DNA of 32,577 nucleotides from Clostridia bacterium (lineage in GTDB: Bacteria > Bacillota > Clostridia > Christensenellales > Borkfalkiaceae): assembly GCA_017625565.1 (NCBI GenBank), contig JAGAKN010000023.1, forward strand, positions 1 to 32,577. The letters are read 5' to 3'. Each line of letters starts with the position of its first letter. The first letter of the stretch is position 1. Positions 23,591 through 32,390 of the stretch are shown here, one piece after another. Both the position numbers and the translations under genes were made by a program. Under the pieces are notes generated by a model. The model was not told the origin of the DNA and did no database searches. It was given only the letters and a program-made list of their open reading frames with translations.

Positions 23591-24991
23591 TTAGAATTCC
23601 AACTTTTCTTCGATATAACGGATCGCTTCTTCGACGCTAACGCGGATTTGTTCCATCGTGTCGCGGTCGCGGACGGTGACGGTGTTGTCTTCCAAGGTTT
23701 GGAAGTCGATGGTCACGCAATAGGGCGTACCGATTTCGTCTTGACGGCGATAACGTTTCCCGATCGAGCCGGTCACGTCGTACGTTGCAGGGAATTTTTT
23801 GCACATTTTCGCATAGATTTCGTCGGCTTTTTCCGAAAGGTTCTTTTGCAAAGGCAATACCGCGCATTTATAGGGCGCGAGCGCAGGATGCAAACGCAAT
23901 ACCGTACGGATATCGTTCTTTTCCGCGTCGACGACTTCTTCGTCGTACGCGTCGGTTAAGAATGCCAAAACCACTCTGTCTGCGCCGAGCGACGGTTCTA
24001 CAACGTAAGGTACGTAGCGTTCGTTGGTGACGGGATCGAGATAGTCGATGGATTTACCACATTCTTTTGCGTGTTGGGACAAGTCGTAATCCGTTCTGTC
24101 TGCGATACCCCAAAGTTCGCCCCAACCGAACGCGAAATTGTATTCAAAGTCGGTCGTTGCCTTGGAATAGAAACAAAGTTCTTCGGGGGAGTGATCACGC
24201 AAATGCAAATTTTCCGCTTTCATACCCAAGGAAAGCAACCAATTACGGCAGAAGTCTTTCCAGTAAGCGAACCATTCAAGGTCGGTGCCGGGTTTGCAGA
24301 AGAATTCGAGTTCCATTTGTTCAAATTCACGGGTGCGGAAGGTGAAGTTGCCGGGGGTGATTTCGTTGCGGAAAGATTTCCCGACTTGCGCAATCCCGAA
24401 CGGAACGCGCATACGCGTAGAGCGTTGTACGTTTTGGAAGTTTACGAAAATACCCTGCGCCGTTTCGGGGCGGAGATATACGGTGTTTGCGCTGTCTTCC
24501 GTGACACCTTGGAAGGTTTTAAACATCAAGTTGAATTTGCGAATGGACGTGAAATCGTGATTTCCGCAAATCGGGCAAACGATCTTGTGTTCGGTAATGA
24601 ACGCTTCCAAAGCGTCGTTATCCATCGCCTCGACTTTGACGTCCAAGTTGTGTTTTTCGACGTAGTTTTCGACGAGATTGTCCGCTCTGTGACGGGCTTT
24701 ACAAGATTTACAATCCATTAAGGGATCGGAGAAACCGCCCAAATGTCCCGACGCTTTCCACGTACGGGTATTCATCAAAATTGCGCAGTCCACGCCCGTG
24801 TTGTACGGGTTTTCCTGTACGAACTTCTTCCACCAAGCTTTCTTGACGTTATTTTTTAATTCCACGCCCAAAGGACCGTAGTCCCACGTGTTTGCCAAAC
24901 CGCCGTAAATTTCGCTACCGGGGAAGATAAAGCCCCGATTTTTGCAAAGTGCCACAAGCTTTTCCATCGTGACCGCTCTTTTTTCTGCCAT
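23591..24991 (-). CDS. glyS: Glycyl-tRNA synthetase, dimeric type
   Basis: A 466-residue class II synthetase of the single-chain homodimer kind, not the tetrameric GlyQ/GlyS pair. Marks are the N-terminal [24 protein letters not shown], the motif-2 region [18 protein letters not shown], motif 3 near [15 protein letters not shown], and the C-terminal anticodon-binding domain ending with the AIRYIEEKL helix. Two CxxC pairs (CKSC, CPIC) suggest a zinc site in the insertion. It has its own promoter and no T-box, although glycyl genes often have one. Confidence 0.96.
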   Translation of the reverse strand: MAEKRAVTMEKLVALCKNRGFIFPGSEIYGGLANTWDYGPLGVELKNNVKKAWWKKFVQENPYNTGVDCAILMNTRTWKASGHLGGFSDPLMDCKSCKARHRADNLVENYVEKHNLDVKVEAMDNDALEAFITEHKIVCPICGNHDFTSIRKFNLMFKTFQGVTEDSANTVYLRPETAQGIFVNFQNVQRSTRMRVPFGIAQVGKSFRNEITPGNFTFRTREFEQMELEFFCKPGTDLEWFAYWKDFCRNWLLSLGMKAENLHLRDHSPEELCFYSKATTDFEYNFAFGWGELWGIADRTDYDLSQHAKECGKSIDYLDPVTNERYVPYVVEPSLGADRVVLAFLTDAYDEEVVDAEKNDIRTVLRLHPALAPYKCAVLPLQKNLSEKADEIYAKMCKKFPATYDVTGSIGKRYRRQDEIGTPYCVTIDFQTLEDNTVTVRDRDTMEQIRVSVEEAIRYIEEKLEF

Positions 24992-25032
24992 TATAGTTCT
25001 CTCCTTTGTTGGGAATAAAAATGTTCGAAAAT

Positions 25033-25062
25033 ATTATACAATGTTTTACCACGCTAAGTCAA
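25033..25062 (-). promoter_or_regulatory. Promoter of glyS
   Basis: On the minus strand: TTGACT (25062-25057), an 18-bp spacer and TATAAT (25038-25033). It leaves a leader of about 35 bases, too short for a T-box. Confidence 0.7.
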
Positions 25063-25249
25063 ACGTTTTTTCCTGAAAACGGAGCTCGAGCGTGGGATTT
25101 TTTTGAAAAACGAGAATTTTGTCGGAAAGCGCAGGAGAAATTTTTAGGGAAAGTAAAAAAAATCCGAAAATCAGCGAGAGAATAATTTCATTTTTTGAAA
25201 ATATGTGGTATAATGTTATTTGTTAGAATATACGAAAGAGAGGAACGTT

Positions 25250-26905
25250 ATGCTTTCAGATATCGAAATTGCGGAACAAGCGGAACTAATCGACATTCGC
25301 GAAGTAGCAAAGAAACTCGGTTTGACGGAAAACGAGTTGGAATTATACGGAAAATATAAGGCGAAAGTTTCGCTCCCTAAGGGCGCGCAACGTAAGGCGA
25401 AACTCATTTTGGTGACGGCGATCAATCCCACGTCTTCGGGCGAAGGGAAAACCACCGTATCCATCGGGCTTGCCGACGGACTTTCGAAAATCGGGAAATC
25501 GGCGTGTTTGGCGCTTAGAGAACCGTCGTTAGGCCCTGTATTCGGGATCAAAGGCGGTGCGGCGGGTGGCGGTTATGCCCAAGTCGTACCAATGGCGGAT
25601 ATTAATTTGCATTTCACGGGCGACTTGCACGCGATTACCGCGGCAAACAACTTGTTGTGTGCGTTGATGGATAATCATATCTTCCGTGGCAACGCATTGA
25701 AGATCGATACCCAGCAAATTTATTTTCACCGCTGTATGGATATGAACGAGCGTCAGCTCATCAATATCACGATCGGCGGAAAAGGTCGCGGGGTAGAACG
25801 GGAAGATCATTTCGATATCACGGCGGCGAGTGAGATTATGGCGGTGTTGTGCCTTGCAACGGACATAGACGACTTGAAACGCCGTTTGGGGAACATTATC
25901 GTTGGGTTGAACACGGATGGGGATTACGTTCGCGCAAAGGATATTCCCGGGGCAGTAGGCTCGATGGCAGTACTTTTGAAAGACGCGATGAAACCCAACT
26001 TGGTGCAAACGCTGGAACATACGCCTGCGTTTATCCATGGCGGACCGTTTGCGAATATTGCGCACGGTTGCAACAGCGTCCAAGCGACGTATTGCGCGAT
26101 GAGCCTTGCCGATTACGCAGTCACCGAAGCTGGGTTTGGCGCGGATTTGGGTGCGGAAAAGTTCTTGGATACGAAATGTCGCGCGGCGAATATCGAACCC
26201 GATTGCGTCGTGATCGTTGCGACGGTAAAGGCATTGAAGTTGCATGGCGGAGCGCAAAAGGAAACGCTCTCGGAAGAAAATCTCGACGCGCTTGCAAAGG
26301 GTATGCCAAACTTGTTAAAGCATATTGAAAACGTACAAAACGTTTACAAAAAACCGGTTGTCGTGGCGATGAACCGATTCTTCTCGGATACGCAAGCGGA
26401 AACGGATTTCGTCATTGAAACGGTACGTAAAGCTGGGGCTACGGCGGTGTTTACCGACGTATTCTTGAAAGGTGGCGAAGGTGGAAAAGAACTCGCGGAA
26501 GAAGTCGTAAAGGCGTGTGAAATTCCGTCGAAGTTGGAGTTCCCGTATGCGTTAGACGAAGGCGTTTGCCAAAAAATTGAACATATCGCGAAGAAGATTT
26601 ACGGCGCGGACGGCGTGGATTTCTCGGAAGAAGCGCTTGCGAAAATTGCCGTAATCGAAGAAAAAGGTTGTGGGAATTTGCCCGTGATTATTGCAAAAAC
26701 GCAATACTCGCTTTCGGACAATGCGGAATTGTTGGGCAGACCTACGGGTTTCCGCGTACAAGTACGCGATATCGTTTTGAAGGGCGGTGCAGGGTTTATC
26801 GTAGCGATTTCGGGCAAGATTATGTTGATGCCCGGGCTTGGCGCGCATCCTGCCGCGGAGAAAATCGACCTTACTTCGGACGGCACGATTTTGGGCTTGT
26901 CGTAA
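25250..26905 (+). CDS. fhs: Formate-tetrahydrofolate ligase
   Basis: A 551-residue enzyme that makes 10-formyl-tetrahydrofolate from formate, THF and ATP. This is the entry step of the methyl branch of the Wood-Ljungdahl pathway and of one-carbon metabolism. The P-loop is at about 60-69 ([11 protein letters not shown]), followed by [10 protein letters not shown] and [27 protein letters not shown], both hallmark segments. The length equals the family norm. The start at 25250 is preferred for the GAGAGGAA site; an upstream alternative would have no site. The promoter is probably an extended -10 (TGG-TATAAT at 25209-25214). It leads the fhs-glnS-membrane-protein run. Confidence 0.96.
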   Translation: MLSDIEIAEQAELIDIREVAKKLGLTENELELYGKYKAKVSLPKGAQRKAKLILVTAINPTSSGEGKTTVSIGLADGLSKIGKSACLALREPSLGPVFGIKGGAAGGGYAQVVPMADINLHFTGDLHAITAANNLLCALMDNHIFRGNALKIDTQQIYFHRCMDMNERQLINITIGGKGRGVEREDHFDITAASEIMAVLCLATDIDDLKRRLGNIIVGLNTDGDYVRAKDIPGAVGSMAVLLKDAMKPNLVQTLEHTPAFIHGGPFANIAHGCNSVQATYCAMSLADYAVTEAGFGADLGAEKFLDTKCRAANIEPDCVVIVATVKALKLHGGAQKETLSEENLDALAKGMPNLLKHIENVQNVYKKPVVVAMNRFFSDTQAETDFVIETVRKAGATAVFTDVFLKGGEGGKELAEEVVKACEIPSKLEFPYALDEGVCQKIEHIAKKIYGADGVDFSEEALAKIAVIEEKGCGNLPVIIAKTQYSLSDNAELLGRPTGFRVQVRDIVLKGGAGFIVAISGKIMLMPGLGAHPAAEKIDLTSDGTILGLS

Positions 26906-26954
26906 GCGGTATTGAAGAAAGTAATTTAGGAAATCATAAGAAGAGAAAGTTAGT

Positions 26955-28589
26955 ATGAAAACGATTGAAGCAACGAATTTTATCGAACAAATCATCAACG
27001 AAGATATCGAAAACGGCAAAATCCAAGCGGTACAAACGCGTTTTCCGCCCGAACCGAACGGGTATTTGCATATCGGACATATCAAGAGTATGCTCGTCAA
27101 TTTCGGTACGGCAAAGAAATACGACGGACAATGCAATCTCTTTTTCGACGACACCAACCCGTCCAAGGAAAAGACGGAGTTCGTCGACGCGATCCGTCGG
27201 GATATTCAATGGGTTGGCTACGATTGGGCAAAGGAAGTGTACGCTTCCGATTTCTTCGAAACGATTTACGAATACGCAGAAAAACTGATTATGGACGGCA
27301 AAGCGTTCGTTTGCGATTTGTCGCCTGAAGAAATTAGCGCGACGCGCGGTACGCTTACCGAAGCGGGAAAGGAAAGCCCGTACAGAAACCGTTCCGTGGA
27401 AGAAAACCTGCAATTATTCCGTGAAATGCGCGCGGGGAAATACGCGGACGGGAGCAAGTGCTTGCGCGCGAAAATCGATATGTCGTCCCCGAATATGAAC
27501 ATGCGCGATCCCGTGATTTATCGGATCTTGCGTTGTACGCATCACCGCACGGGCGATCAATGGTGCATTTACCCTATGTACGATTATGCGCATCCCATTT
27601 GCGATTATTTACAAGGAGTCACGCACTCCCTTTGCACGTTGGAGTTTGAGGATCACCGTCCCTTGTACGATTGGGTAGGGATACAACTCGGGTTCAATCC
27701 CAAGCCCCGTCAAATCGAATTTGCCCGTCTTGCCGTCACCAACACGGTTATGTCCAAGCGTTATTTGAAAAAACTCGTAGAAGAAGGGCACGTGCACGGT
27801 TGGGACGATCCCCGTATGCCGACGGTAGCAGGCTTGCGCAACCGTGGTGTTCCGCCTGAAGCGTTGCTCGATTTCTGCACGAAAATCGGGATTGTAAAAG
27901 CGAATTCCGAGTGTCAACTTTCCTATTTGGAAGCATGCATTCGGGACAACTTAAACGAGAACGCGGAACGCGCGATGGCGGTGCTCGATCCCTTGAAAGT
28001 GACCATTACCAACTACGAAGGGGAAGAAATGCTGGAAACGGCGTTGCATCCGTTAAAACCCGAACTCGGCACGAGAAAGCTTGCGTTTTCGGGCACGGTG
28101 TACATTGACCGCGCGGACTTTTCGCTCGATCCACCGCCCAAGTACCAACGCTTGAAAGAAGGTGGCTACGTGCGTTTGAAAAATGCATATATCATTCAAT
28201 GCGACGAAGTCGTCAAGGACGAAAACGGTGAAGTGGTCGAATTGAAGTGTTCGTACTTGCCCAACAGCCGTTCTTCCAACGATACGAGCGGGGTGAAAGT
28301 CAAAGGCACGATCCAATGGGTGGACGCAAAAACGGGCGTGGACGCGGAAATTCGTCGGTATAGCTATTTATTAAAGGATGCGGAATACGCAGGGCAGGAC
28401 TTTGGCGAACGCATGAATTTGGATAGCGAGCATATTTTCTACGGCAAGGCAGAGCCGTACTTGGCGGAAAGCCCCGACGGCAAACAATTCCAGTTGATGC
28501 GCGTAGGCTATTATAAAAAATGCAAAAACGAGCATGGTGGGTTGGTTCTTTCGGAAATCGTTTCGTTGAAGGATAATTTCAACAAATAA
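26955..28589 (+). CDS. glnS: Glutaminyl-tRNA synthetase
   Basis: A 544-residue class I synthetase. HIGH is at 39-42 within RFPPEPNGYLHIGHIKS, and the KMSKS equivalent is MSKRY at 266-270. The GlnRS-specific segments are THSLCTLEFEDHRPLYDW and GWDDPRMPTVAGLRNRGVPPEALLDFC. It carries the C-terminal beta-barrel anticodon-binding domains. Many Bacillota lack GlnRS and make Gln-tRNA through GatCAB, so its presence tells something about this lineage. It starts 49 bases after fhs with a moderate AGAGAAAG site. Confidence 0.95.
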   Translation: MKTIEATNFIEQIINEDIENGKIQAVQTRFPPEPNGYLHIGHIKSMLVNFGTAKKYDGQCNLFFDDTNPSKEKTEFVDAIRRDIQWVGYDWAKEVYASDFFETIYEYAEKLIMDGKAFVCDLSPEEISATRGTLTEAGKESPYRNRSVEENLQLFREMRAGKYADGSKCLRAKIDMSSPNMNMRDPVIYRILRCTHHRTGDQWCIYPMYDYAHPICDYLQGVTHSLCTLEFEDHRPLYDWVGIQLGFNPKPRQIEFARLAVTNTVMSKRYLKKLVEEGHVHGWDDPRMPTVAGLRNRGVPPEALLDFCTKIGIVKANSECQLSYLEACIRDNLNENAERAMAVLDPLKVTITNYEGEEMLETALHPLKPELGTRKLAFSGTVYIDRADFSLDPPPKYQRLKEGGYVRLKNAYIIQCDEVVKDENGEVVELKCSYLPNSRSSNDTSGVKVKGTIQWVDAKTGVDAEIRRYSYLLKDAEYAGQDFGERMNLDSEHIFYGKAEPYLAESPDGKQFQLMRVGYYKKCKNEHGGLVLSEIVSLKDNFNK

Positions 28590-28611
28590 CCCATAAAAAG
28601 GAGAAAAAAGG

Positions 28612-29826
28612 ATGACGTTAAATGCCATTTTGTTATCTAAAAACGCAGTTGGGATGATCCCTACGATTGCGGTGATCGTGTGTTCCGCTTTGATAGGGAT
28701 TGCGTTTCTCGTCGGTTTCTATAAAGGACTTCGAAAGGTTAGCTGGGGCGGTTTCGTTTGGCTGTTTTCGGGGGCTGGCTTTTTTATCGCGTCCAAATAC
28801 TTAAAGAAGTTTTTGCTTAAAGCCCCGATTGTGCGTGGGCTAAAAGAAAACGTCAAAGGCGTTGTCGCTACGTTCCTGATCGCGCTTGCTTGTGTTTTGG
28901 CGGTGCTGATCGTGTACGGATTCTTCTCCTTAGTACTCCGTCCAAGAAGTAAATGGAAAAAAGACAAGGAGCTAGAATACGACGTATACGGGTTTGCGTA
29001 TGAACCCGATTATGAAGATTACGACGATTACAACGACGAAGCGCATTATAACAAAGTACTTGTGAGAAAGGGCTATGCCAAACCGTCGTGGTTCGGCAGG
29101 CTTACGGGCGGGGTTGCTTCTGCGGTAAACGTTGCAATGATACTTGCCGTCGTTTTGTCGATTGCTTTGTACGTCGTCGGCACAACCAAGCTCCGCAACG
29201 GTTCACTTGGCGCGTTGTACGACGCGAAAATCGTCCGTTATGCTTGGAAATATGCCCAAATCTATACGCTCGATTTCTTGACGATCGGGATCATCATTTG
29301 TACGGCGTTAAAGGGCTATCAAAAGGGCTTAATCGGCAGTTTACGGGCGCTGATCGTCGTCTTGGGCGCGATCGCCATTGTCGTGGTATGCTTTGCTTTG
29401 CCGTTCCGTATGAAGAGCGGTTTTATCGTCAATTTATCGAATAGATGCGCGGAAATCTTTAACGGATTTAAATCGTTAGATCCGTCTGTGCGTAGGCTGA
29501 TCGGGAAACTTTTGGCAGGGTTGTTGTTATGTATAGGCGGTTTGCTCGCGCTAGCGTTGGTCAATTTTATACTCGGCAAAGTTGCGAATGCGATCAACGG
29601 AACTGCGCCCACGCGTATGTTGGACGGAATGTTGGCTTGCTTATTGTATCTCGTGATCGGCGCGGTAATTTGTTTGGCGATTTGGTCGGCTTTGTACGTC
29701 TTGGATTATTGCGAAATTTTACAAATTCAGAAGTATTTTAACGAGCATACGACGCTTGCCGAAGGCACGTTTGAAATCGCGGAAGAGTATATCAAGCCTT
29801 GGATAGATAAAGCATTGAAAAAATAA
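28612..29826 (+). CDS. Membrane protein with two CvpA-like halves
   Basis: A 404-residue polytopic membrane protein. Each half begins with a helix, a G-x-x-KG turn and another helix, as in the CvpA family: GIAFLVGFYKGLRKVSWGG near residue 29, and CTALKGYQKGLIGSLRAL near 230. Each half also has a later A-xx-N/T-xx-xD-G-type segment (TGGVASAVNVAM; TAPTRMLDGMLACLL). A central linker rich in Asp, Glu and Tyr (about 112-155) is probably cytoplasmic. It looks like an internal duplication of a CvpA-like protein. GGAG lies before the ATG, 22 bases after glnS. The function of CvpA proteins is uncertain, and so is this one. Confidence 0.65.
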   Translation: MTLNAILLSKNAVGMIPTIAVIVCSALIGIAFLVGFYKGLRKVSWGGFVWLFSGAGFFIASKYLKKFLLKAPIVRGLKENVKGVVATFLIALACVLAVLIVYGFFSLVLRPRSKWKKDKELEYDVYGFAYEPDYEDYDDYNDEAHYNKVLVRKGYAKPSWFGRLTGGVASAVNVAMILAVVLSIALYVVGTTKLRNGSLGALYDAKIVRYAWKYAQIYTLDFLTIGIIICTALKGYQKGLIGSLRALIVVLGAIAIVVVCFALPFRMKSGFIVNLSNRCAEIFNGFKSLDPSVRRLIGKLLAGLLLCIGGLLALALVNFILGKVANAINGTAPTRMLDGMLACLLYLVIGAVICLAIWSALYVLDYCEILQIQKYFNEHTTLAEGTFEIAEEYIKPWIDKALKK

Positions 29827-29845
29827 GGAAAAAATACAAAAACAA

Positions 29846-29885
29846 AGGGGCAGGGTTGCGTTGAAATACAACCCTGCCCCTATTA
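29846..29885. terminator. Terminator at the end of the fhs operon and spoVT
   Basis: A 12-bp GC-rich stem (29847-29858 with 29869-29880) with a 10-base loop. Convergent genes end on both sides. Confidence 0.85.
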
Positions 29886-29897
29886 TAGTAAGTGAAA

Positions 29898-30443
29898 TTA
29901 CTCGAATTGATTTGCCAAAATATCTGCAGTCAAGCGCGCCAAATTCATGTCTGCGCCGTCCATTTTCGCACCGTCTTCTTTTGAGAGTACGGCAACAGCG
30001 CCCAAACAATCCCCACCGGATACAATCGGCACGATTACCTGCGCGGTAATGCCTTCTTCACGCGCCGTGGTCAACGGTAAAATATCTCCGCCCTCGGATG
30101 CGTTTGCGATATAACTACGACGCTCCCGTAAAATCTTTTCCATCTCTTCGGAGAGTGTTTGCCCGTCCAATTCTTTCCGACCTTCTCCCGAAGCGTGTAA
30201 TACCCCGTCCGTATCGCAAATCACGGCGATTTTTCCGCTCAAATCGTTTAAGGAACGCGCCGTCGCTTTACTAAAACGTTCCAACGTTGCGATCGGCGAA
30301 TATTTCTTGAGCATCAACTCGTCGCGGTCGGTAAAAATTTCCAAAGGATCGCCTTCCTTGATGCGTAAAGTCCTACGGATTTCCTTGGGGATAACGACTC
30401 TGCCCAGCTCGTCAATTCGTCTAACAATTCCGGTTGCTTTCAT
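29898..30443 (-). CDS. spoVT: Stage V sporulation protein T-like regulator
   Basis: A 181-residue protein: an AbrB-type swapped-hairpin DNA-binding domain at 1-50 (MKATGIVRRIDELGRVVIPKEIRRTLRI, the classic AbrB/SpoVT start) and a GAF-like domain over 60-181. The size and layout match SpoVT, a regulator of late forespore genes. It indicates a spore-forming ancestry and perhaps ability. The start at 30443 has a GGAGG site; a longer start at 30458 would put that site inside the gene. Confidence 0.92.
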   Translation of the reverse strand: MKATGIVRRIDELGRVVIPKEIRRTLRIKEGDPLEIFTDRDELMLKKYSPIATLERFSKATARSLNDLSGKIAVICDTDGVLHASGEGRKELDGQTLSEEMEKILRERRSYIANASEGGDILPLTTAREEGITAQVIVPIVSGGDCLGAVAVLSKEDGAKMDGADMNLARLTADILANQFE

Positions 30444-30549
30444 AAAAATTTCCTCCATTTACAAGTATTTTGCGTAGATAGGATCGGAATATACGCGAAA
30501 ATTGTAAAAATTGGGAAATTATTTTTTTCGATTTTTTTTGCCTAAACCC

Positions 30550-30578
30550 TTGACGAAAGGTAAATCTTATGTTATAAT
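30550..30578 (+). promoter_or_regulatory. Promoter of perR
   Basis: TTGACG (30550-30555), a 17-bp spacer and TATAAT (30573-30578). The -10 lies in a TTATAAT half-site reminiscent of a Per box, but the second half does not match well. Confidence 0.8.
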
Positions 30579-30615
30579 ATAAACAATATTCAATCTCAAT
30601 AAGAAGAAAACAGGC

Positions 30616-30996
30616 ATGCAAGAACGACAAACAAAGCAAAAAACGATCATATACGACGCGTTAAAGGCGCTCAATCATCCGACGGCGACGGAGGTCTACG
30701 GGTACGTACACGAACTACATCCCAGCGTATCTCGGGCGACGGTGTTCCGCGTGCTTGGCGGTTTTGCGGAGAAAGGCTCTGCTCAAGAGTTGCGTTTATC
30801 GGGAAACGAAGTACGGTATGATTATAACGTAATGCCACATTACCACGCGCATTGTAGGGAATGTGGAAAAGTGACGGACGTAGAAGTGGCGGGGATCCCA
30901 ACGGACGGATTGTTTGCGACGGCGAATTGTGGATTTAAGATTGACGGATACAGCGTAGAATTTTTTGGGGTTTGTAAGGAATGTCAAAATTCGTAA
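30616..30996 (+). CDS. perR: Peroxide-responsive Fur-family repressor (PerR type)
   Basis: A 126-residue Fur-family protein with an N-terminal winged helix (HPTATEVYGYV and SRATVFRVL) and a C-terminal metal domain. Cys80, Cys83, Cys120 and Cys123 form the structural zinc site. The five regulatory-metal ligands of Bacillus PerR all have counterparts: His21, Asp69, His75, His77 and Asp88. The Asp at the last position is the feature that sets PerR apart from Fur and Zur. It should repress peroxide-defence genes until its Fe-bound histidines are oxidised. Rubrerythrin in this window is a plausible target. It is monocistronic, with a terminator just after the stop. Confidence 0.88.
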   Translation: MQERQTKQKTIIYDALKALNHPTATEVYGYVHELHPSVSRATVFRVLGGFAEKGSAQELRLSGNEVRYDYNVMPHYHAHCRECGKVTDVEVAGIPTDGLFATANCGFKIDGYSVEFFGVCKECQNS

Positions 30997-30998
30997 AG

Positions 30999-31024
30999 AA
31001 AGCCGAAAAAAATCGGCTTTTTTC
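30999..31024 (+). terminator. Terminator of perR
   Basis: Stem AAAGCCGA (30999-31006) with TCGGCTTT (31013-31020), loop of A6, then TTTC. Confidence 0.88.
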
Positions 31025-31047
31025 TTTGCAAACTAGAAGAAAAACCG

Positions 31048-31076
31048 TTGACATTTTTTTTAAAACAAGTTATAAT
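31048..31076 (+). promoter_or_regulatory. Promoter of tRNA-Gly
   Basis: TTGACA (31048-31053), a 17-bp spacer and TATAAT (31071-31076), full consensus, 22 bases before the tRNA. Confidence 0.92.
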
Positions 31077-31097
31077 AAGAAACACAAAGAAAGAAAT

Positions 31098-31172
31098 GCA
31101 GGTGTCGCCTAGCGGTATGGCGACAGCTTCCCAAGCTGTTCCCGGCGGGTTCGACTCCCGTCGCCTGCTCCA
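31098..31172 (+). tRNA. tRNA-Gly(CCC)
   Basis: Acceptor GCAGGTG with CGCCTGC, anticodon stem ACAGC/GCTGT with loop TTCCCAA (anticodon CCC), and T-arm with TTCGACT loop. Discriminator T is at 31169, with CCA encoded at 31170-31172. A discriminator U is usual for glycine tRNAs. It is followed by a terminator and then by accessory-looking DNA, so its 3' end may be an attachment site. Confidence 0.94.
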
Positions 31173-31182
31173 CATTTTTTGT

Positions 31183-31210
31183 GAAAAACGGTCAAAAATG
31201 ACCGTTTTTC
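31183..31210 (+). terminator. Terminator of tRNA-Gly
   Basis: A 12-bp stem (31183-31194 with 31199-31210, loop AAAA) flanked by A5 and T5 runs. Confidence 0.9.
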
Positions 31211-31265
31211 TTCGTTTTTCGGGGCAATTTCGAGCAAAAATGTGATTTTTTCACAAATGCATAAA

Positions 31266-31290
31266 TTTTTTGCACCATTTTTGCACCATT
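31266..31290 (+). repeat. Short tandem TTTTTGCACCA repeat past tRNA-Gly
   Basis: TGCACCAT occurs at 31271-31278 and 31282-31289 within two TTTTTGCACCA units 11 bases apart. Similar CACCA-containing repeats are often seen near tRNA attachment sites. The surrounding 31211-31377 is AT-rich with no gene. Confidence 0.5.
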
Positions 31291-31377
31291 TATCGCTGTA
31301 GCCCTTGAAAACGCTGAAAAAGTCGAAATGAAAATTTGTAAATTTTGCATTTTAAACGGTTTGTTTTTGCATAAAAT

Positions 31378-31409
31378 AACGCACCCGTACCAGTTGGTAT
31401 GAGTGCGTT
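31378..31409 (-). terminator. Terminator hairpin A of the right-hand region
   Basis: AACGCAC (31378-31384) pairs with GTGCGTT (31403-31409), and TACC (31388-31391) with GGTA (31396-31399) around AGTT. On the minus strand it is followed by TTATTTTATG, ending the sigma-like gene. It is nearly the same as the hairpin at 32359-32390. Confidence 0.8.
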
Positions 31410-31440
31410 AATTTTAGTTTAGATAGTAGAATAAGTTTTT

Positions 31441-32055
31441 TTAGATACTATGGAACAACGATTTATATTTTACCTGCGCACGTTGTCTTCTACGCCATAC
31501 GGTTACACGGTCAATATCAAGAAATTGAGCGATTTCCATACAGTTCATACCTGCCATATAGCAATCAAGGACAACCCTATCACGAGGTTTAAGATTAAGC
31601 AATTCAATTTTGTTATCCACTTCGGTGTAATCCTTTTCTTGGTAATGGTCGATATCCACCGAAAGTTCTTCTGCGAAATAATCAATATCGCAAGCGCGTT
31701 TATTATGCCTACGCATTCTATCTACGTGACGGCTCACGAGGTTATAAACAGCGTGTTTAATCGTAATGATTTTTCTATTTTTAACCGTATAAACATCTGT
31801 CAGTTCTTTACCGATAAATTCGCACAAGAAACAAATAGCTGTTTGTGCAAGGTCGTATGCGTCCGAAAAGGTATGCGCAGGATTGTTACGACGATTCAAA
31901 TCTCTAACGTAACCCGTATAGAGTTTTTCAAAGTTTTGACGGGAATATGCGCAATAACCGCGTAAGCATTTCAAGGTGATAAGTTCACCCATTTGTTGAA
32001 CGTTCTCGAAAGAGATGGTTTCTGATAATACATTGTAGGGATTGTTTTGAAGCAT
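31441..32055 (-). CDS. Sigma-70 region 4-like protein of an accessory element
   Basis: The start at 32055 is set by AGGAGG eight bases upstream. The 204-residue protein ends in a helix-turn-helix like sigma-70 region 4 (LKPRDRVVLDCYMAGMNCMEIAQFLDIDRVTVWRRRQRAQVKYKSLF). The N-terminal 150 residues are unrecognised: helical, with several Cys and an RHVDRMRRHNKR basic stretch that may touch DNA or RNA polymerase. Region-4-only proteins of this kind are typical of conjugative elements and prophages, where they control element genes. The gene is AT-rich and lies past a tRNA gene, in keeping with accessory DNA. On this view it is a regulator, but a true sigma role is uncertain. Confidence 0.7.
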   Translation of the reverse strand: MLQNNPYNVLSETISFENVQQMGELITLKCLRGYCAYSRQNFEKLYTGYVRDLNRRNNPAHTFSDAYDLAQTAICFLCEFIGKELTDVYTVKNRKIITIKHAVYNLVSRHVDRMRRHNKRACDIDYFAEELSVDIDHYQEKDYTEVDNKIELLNLKPRDRVVLDCYMAGMNCMEIAQFLDIDRVTVWRRRQRAQVKYKSLFHSI

Positions 32056-32202
32056 TGAGTTTACCTCCTGAAATTTTATTAAGCCTTTTGGCGACGCGGA
32101 AGGAGCATAGAACGATTTAGAGGTATTATTTTCAATGTTTTGTTGGCGGCGAAAGTCAACGAGCAAGGACAAAAGTTTTGCGTTGATTTTACGCAAAAAA
32201 TA

Positions 32203-32226
32203 GAGTAAAAAACACCGTGCAGAAAA
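32203..32226 (-). promoter_or_regulatory. Hairpin with T-tract in the leader of the sigma-like gene
   Basis: On the minus strand CGTGC pairs with GCACG and is followed by GTGTTTTTT, a terminator-like structure. It lies between a TATAAT-like -10 (around 32260) and the start at 32055. It may attenuate transcription. The rest of 32056-32358 is AT-rich and shows no gene. Confidence 0.45.
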
Positions 32227-32358
32227 GCACGACGTAATAAAATCTATATTTAATTAGCATTATAAAAGCAAAAGTTTTTCCCGTTTACTTACGCCTCGTT
32301 ATATGCTACGATAGCAAAGACAAAAGGCAAAATTTCGGGATAATTGTTGTTTAAAAAT

Positions 32359-32390
32359 AGCGCATCCATTCCAGTTGGAATGAGTGCGCT
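32359..32390 (-). terminator. Terminator hairpin B of the right-hand region
   Basis: AGCGCAT (32359-32365) pairs with GTGCGCT (32384-32390), and TTCC (32369-32372) with GGAA (32377-32380) around the same AGTT loop. It overlaps the stop codon of the gene to its right and has ATTTTTAAA after it on the minus strand. Confidence 0.8.

Noticed and set aside
24071..24721. 216-codon plus-strand ORF within glyS
   Set aside because: Antisense frame of glyS without a start site or family features.
23591..25062. T-box for glyS
   Set aside because: The leader is about 35 bases and lacks the T-box core.
30560..30600. Full Per box at perR
   Set aside because: Only one TTATAAT half matches. The other half is too far from consensus.
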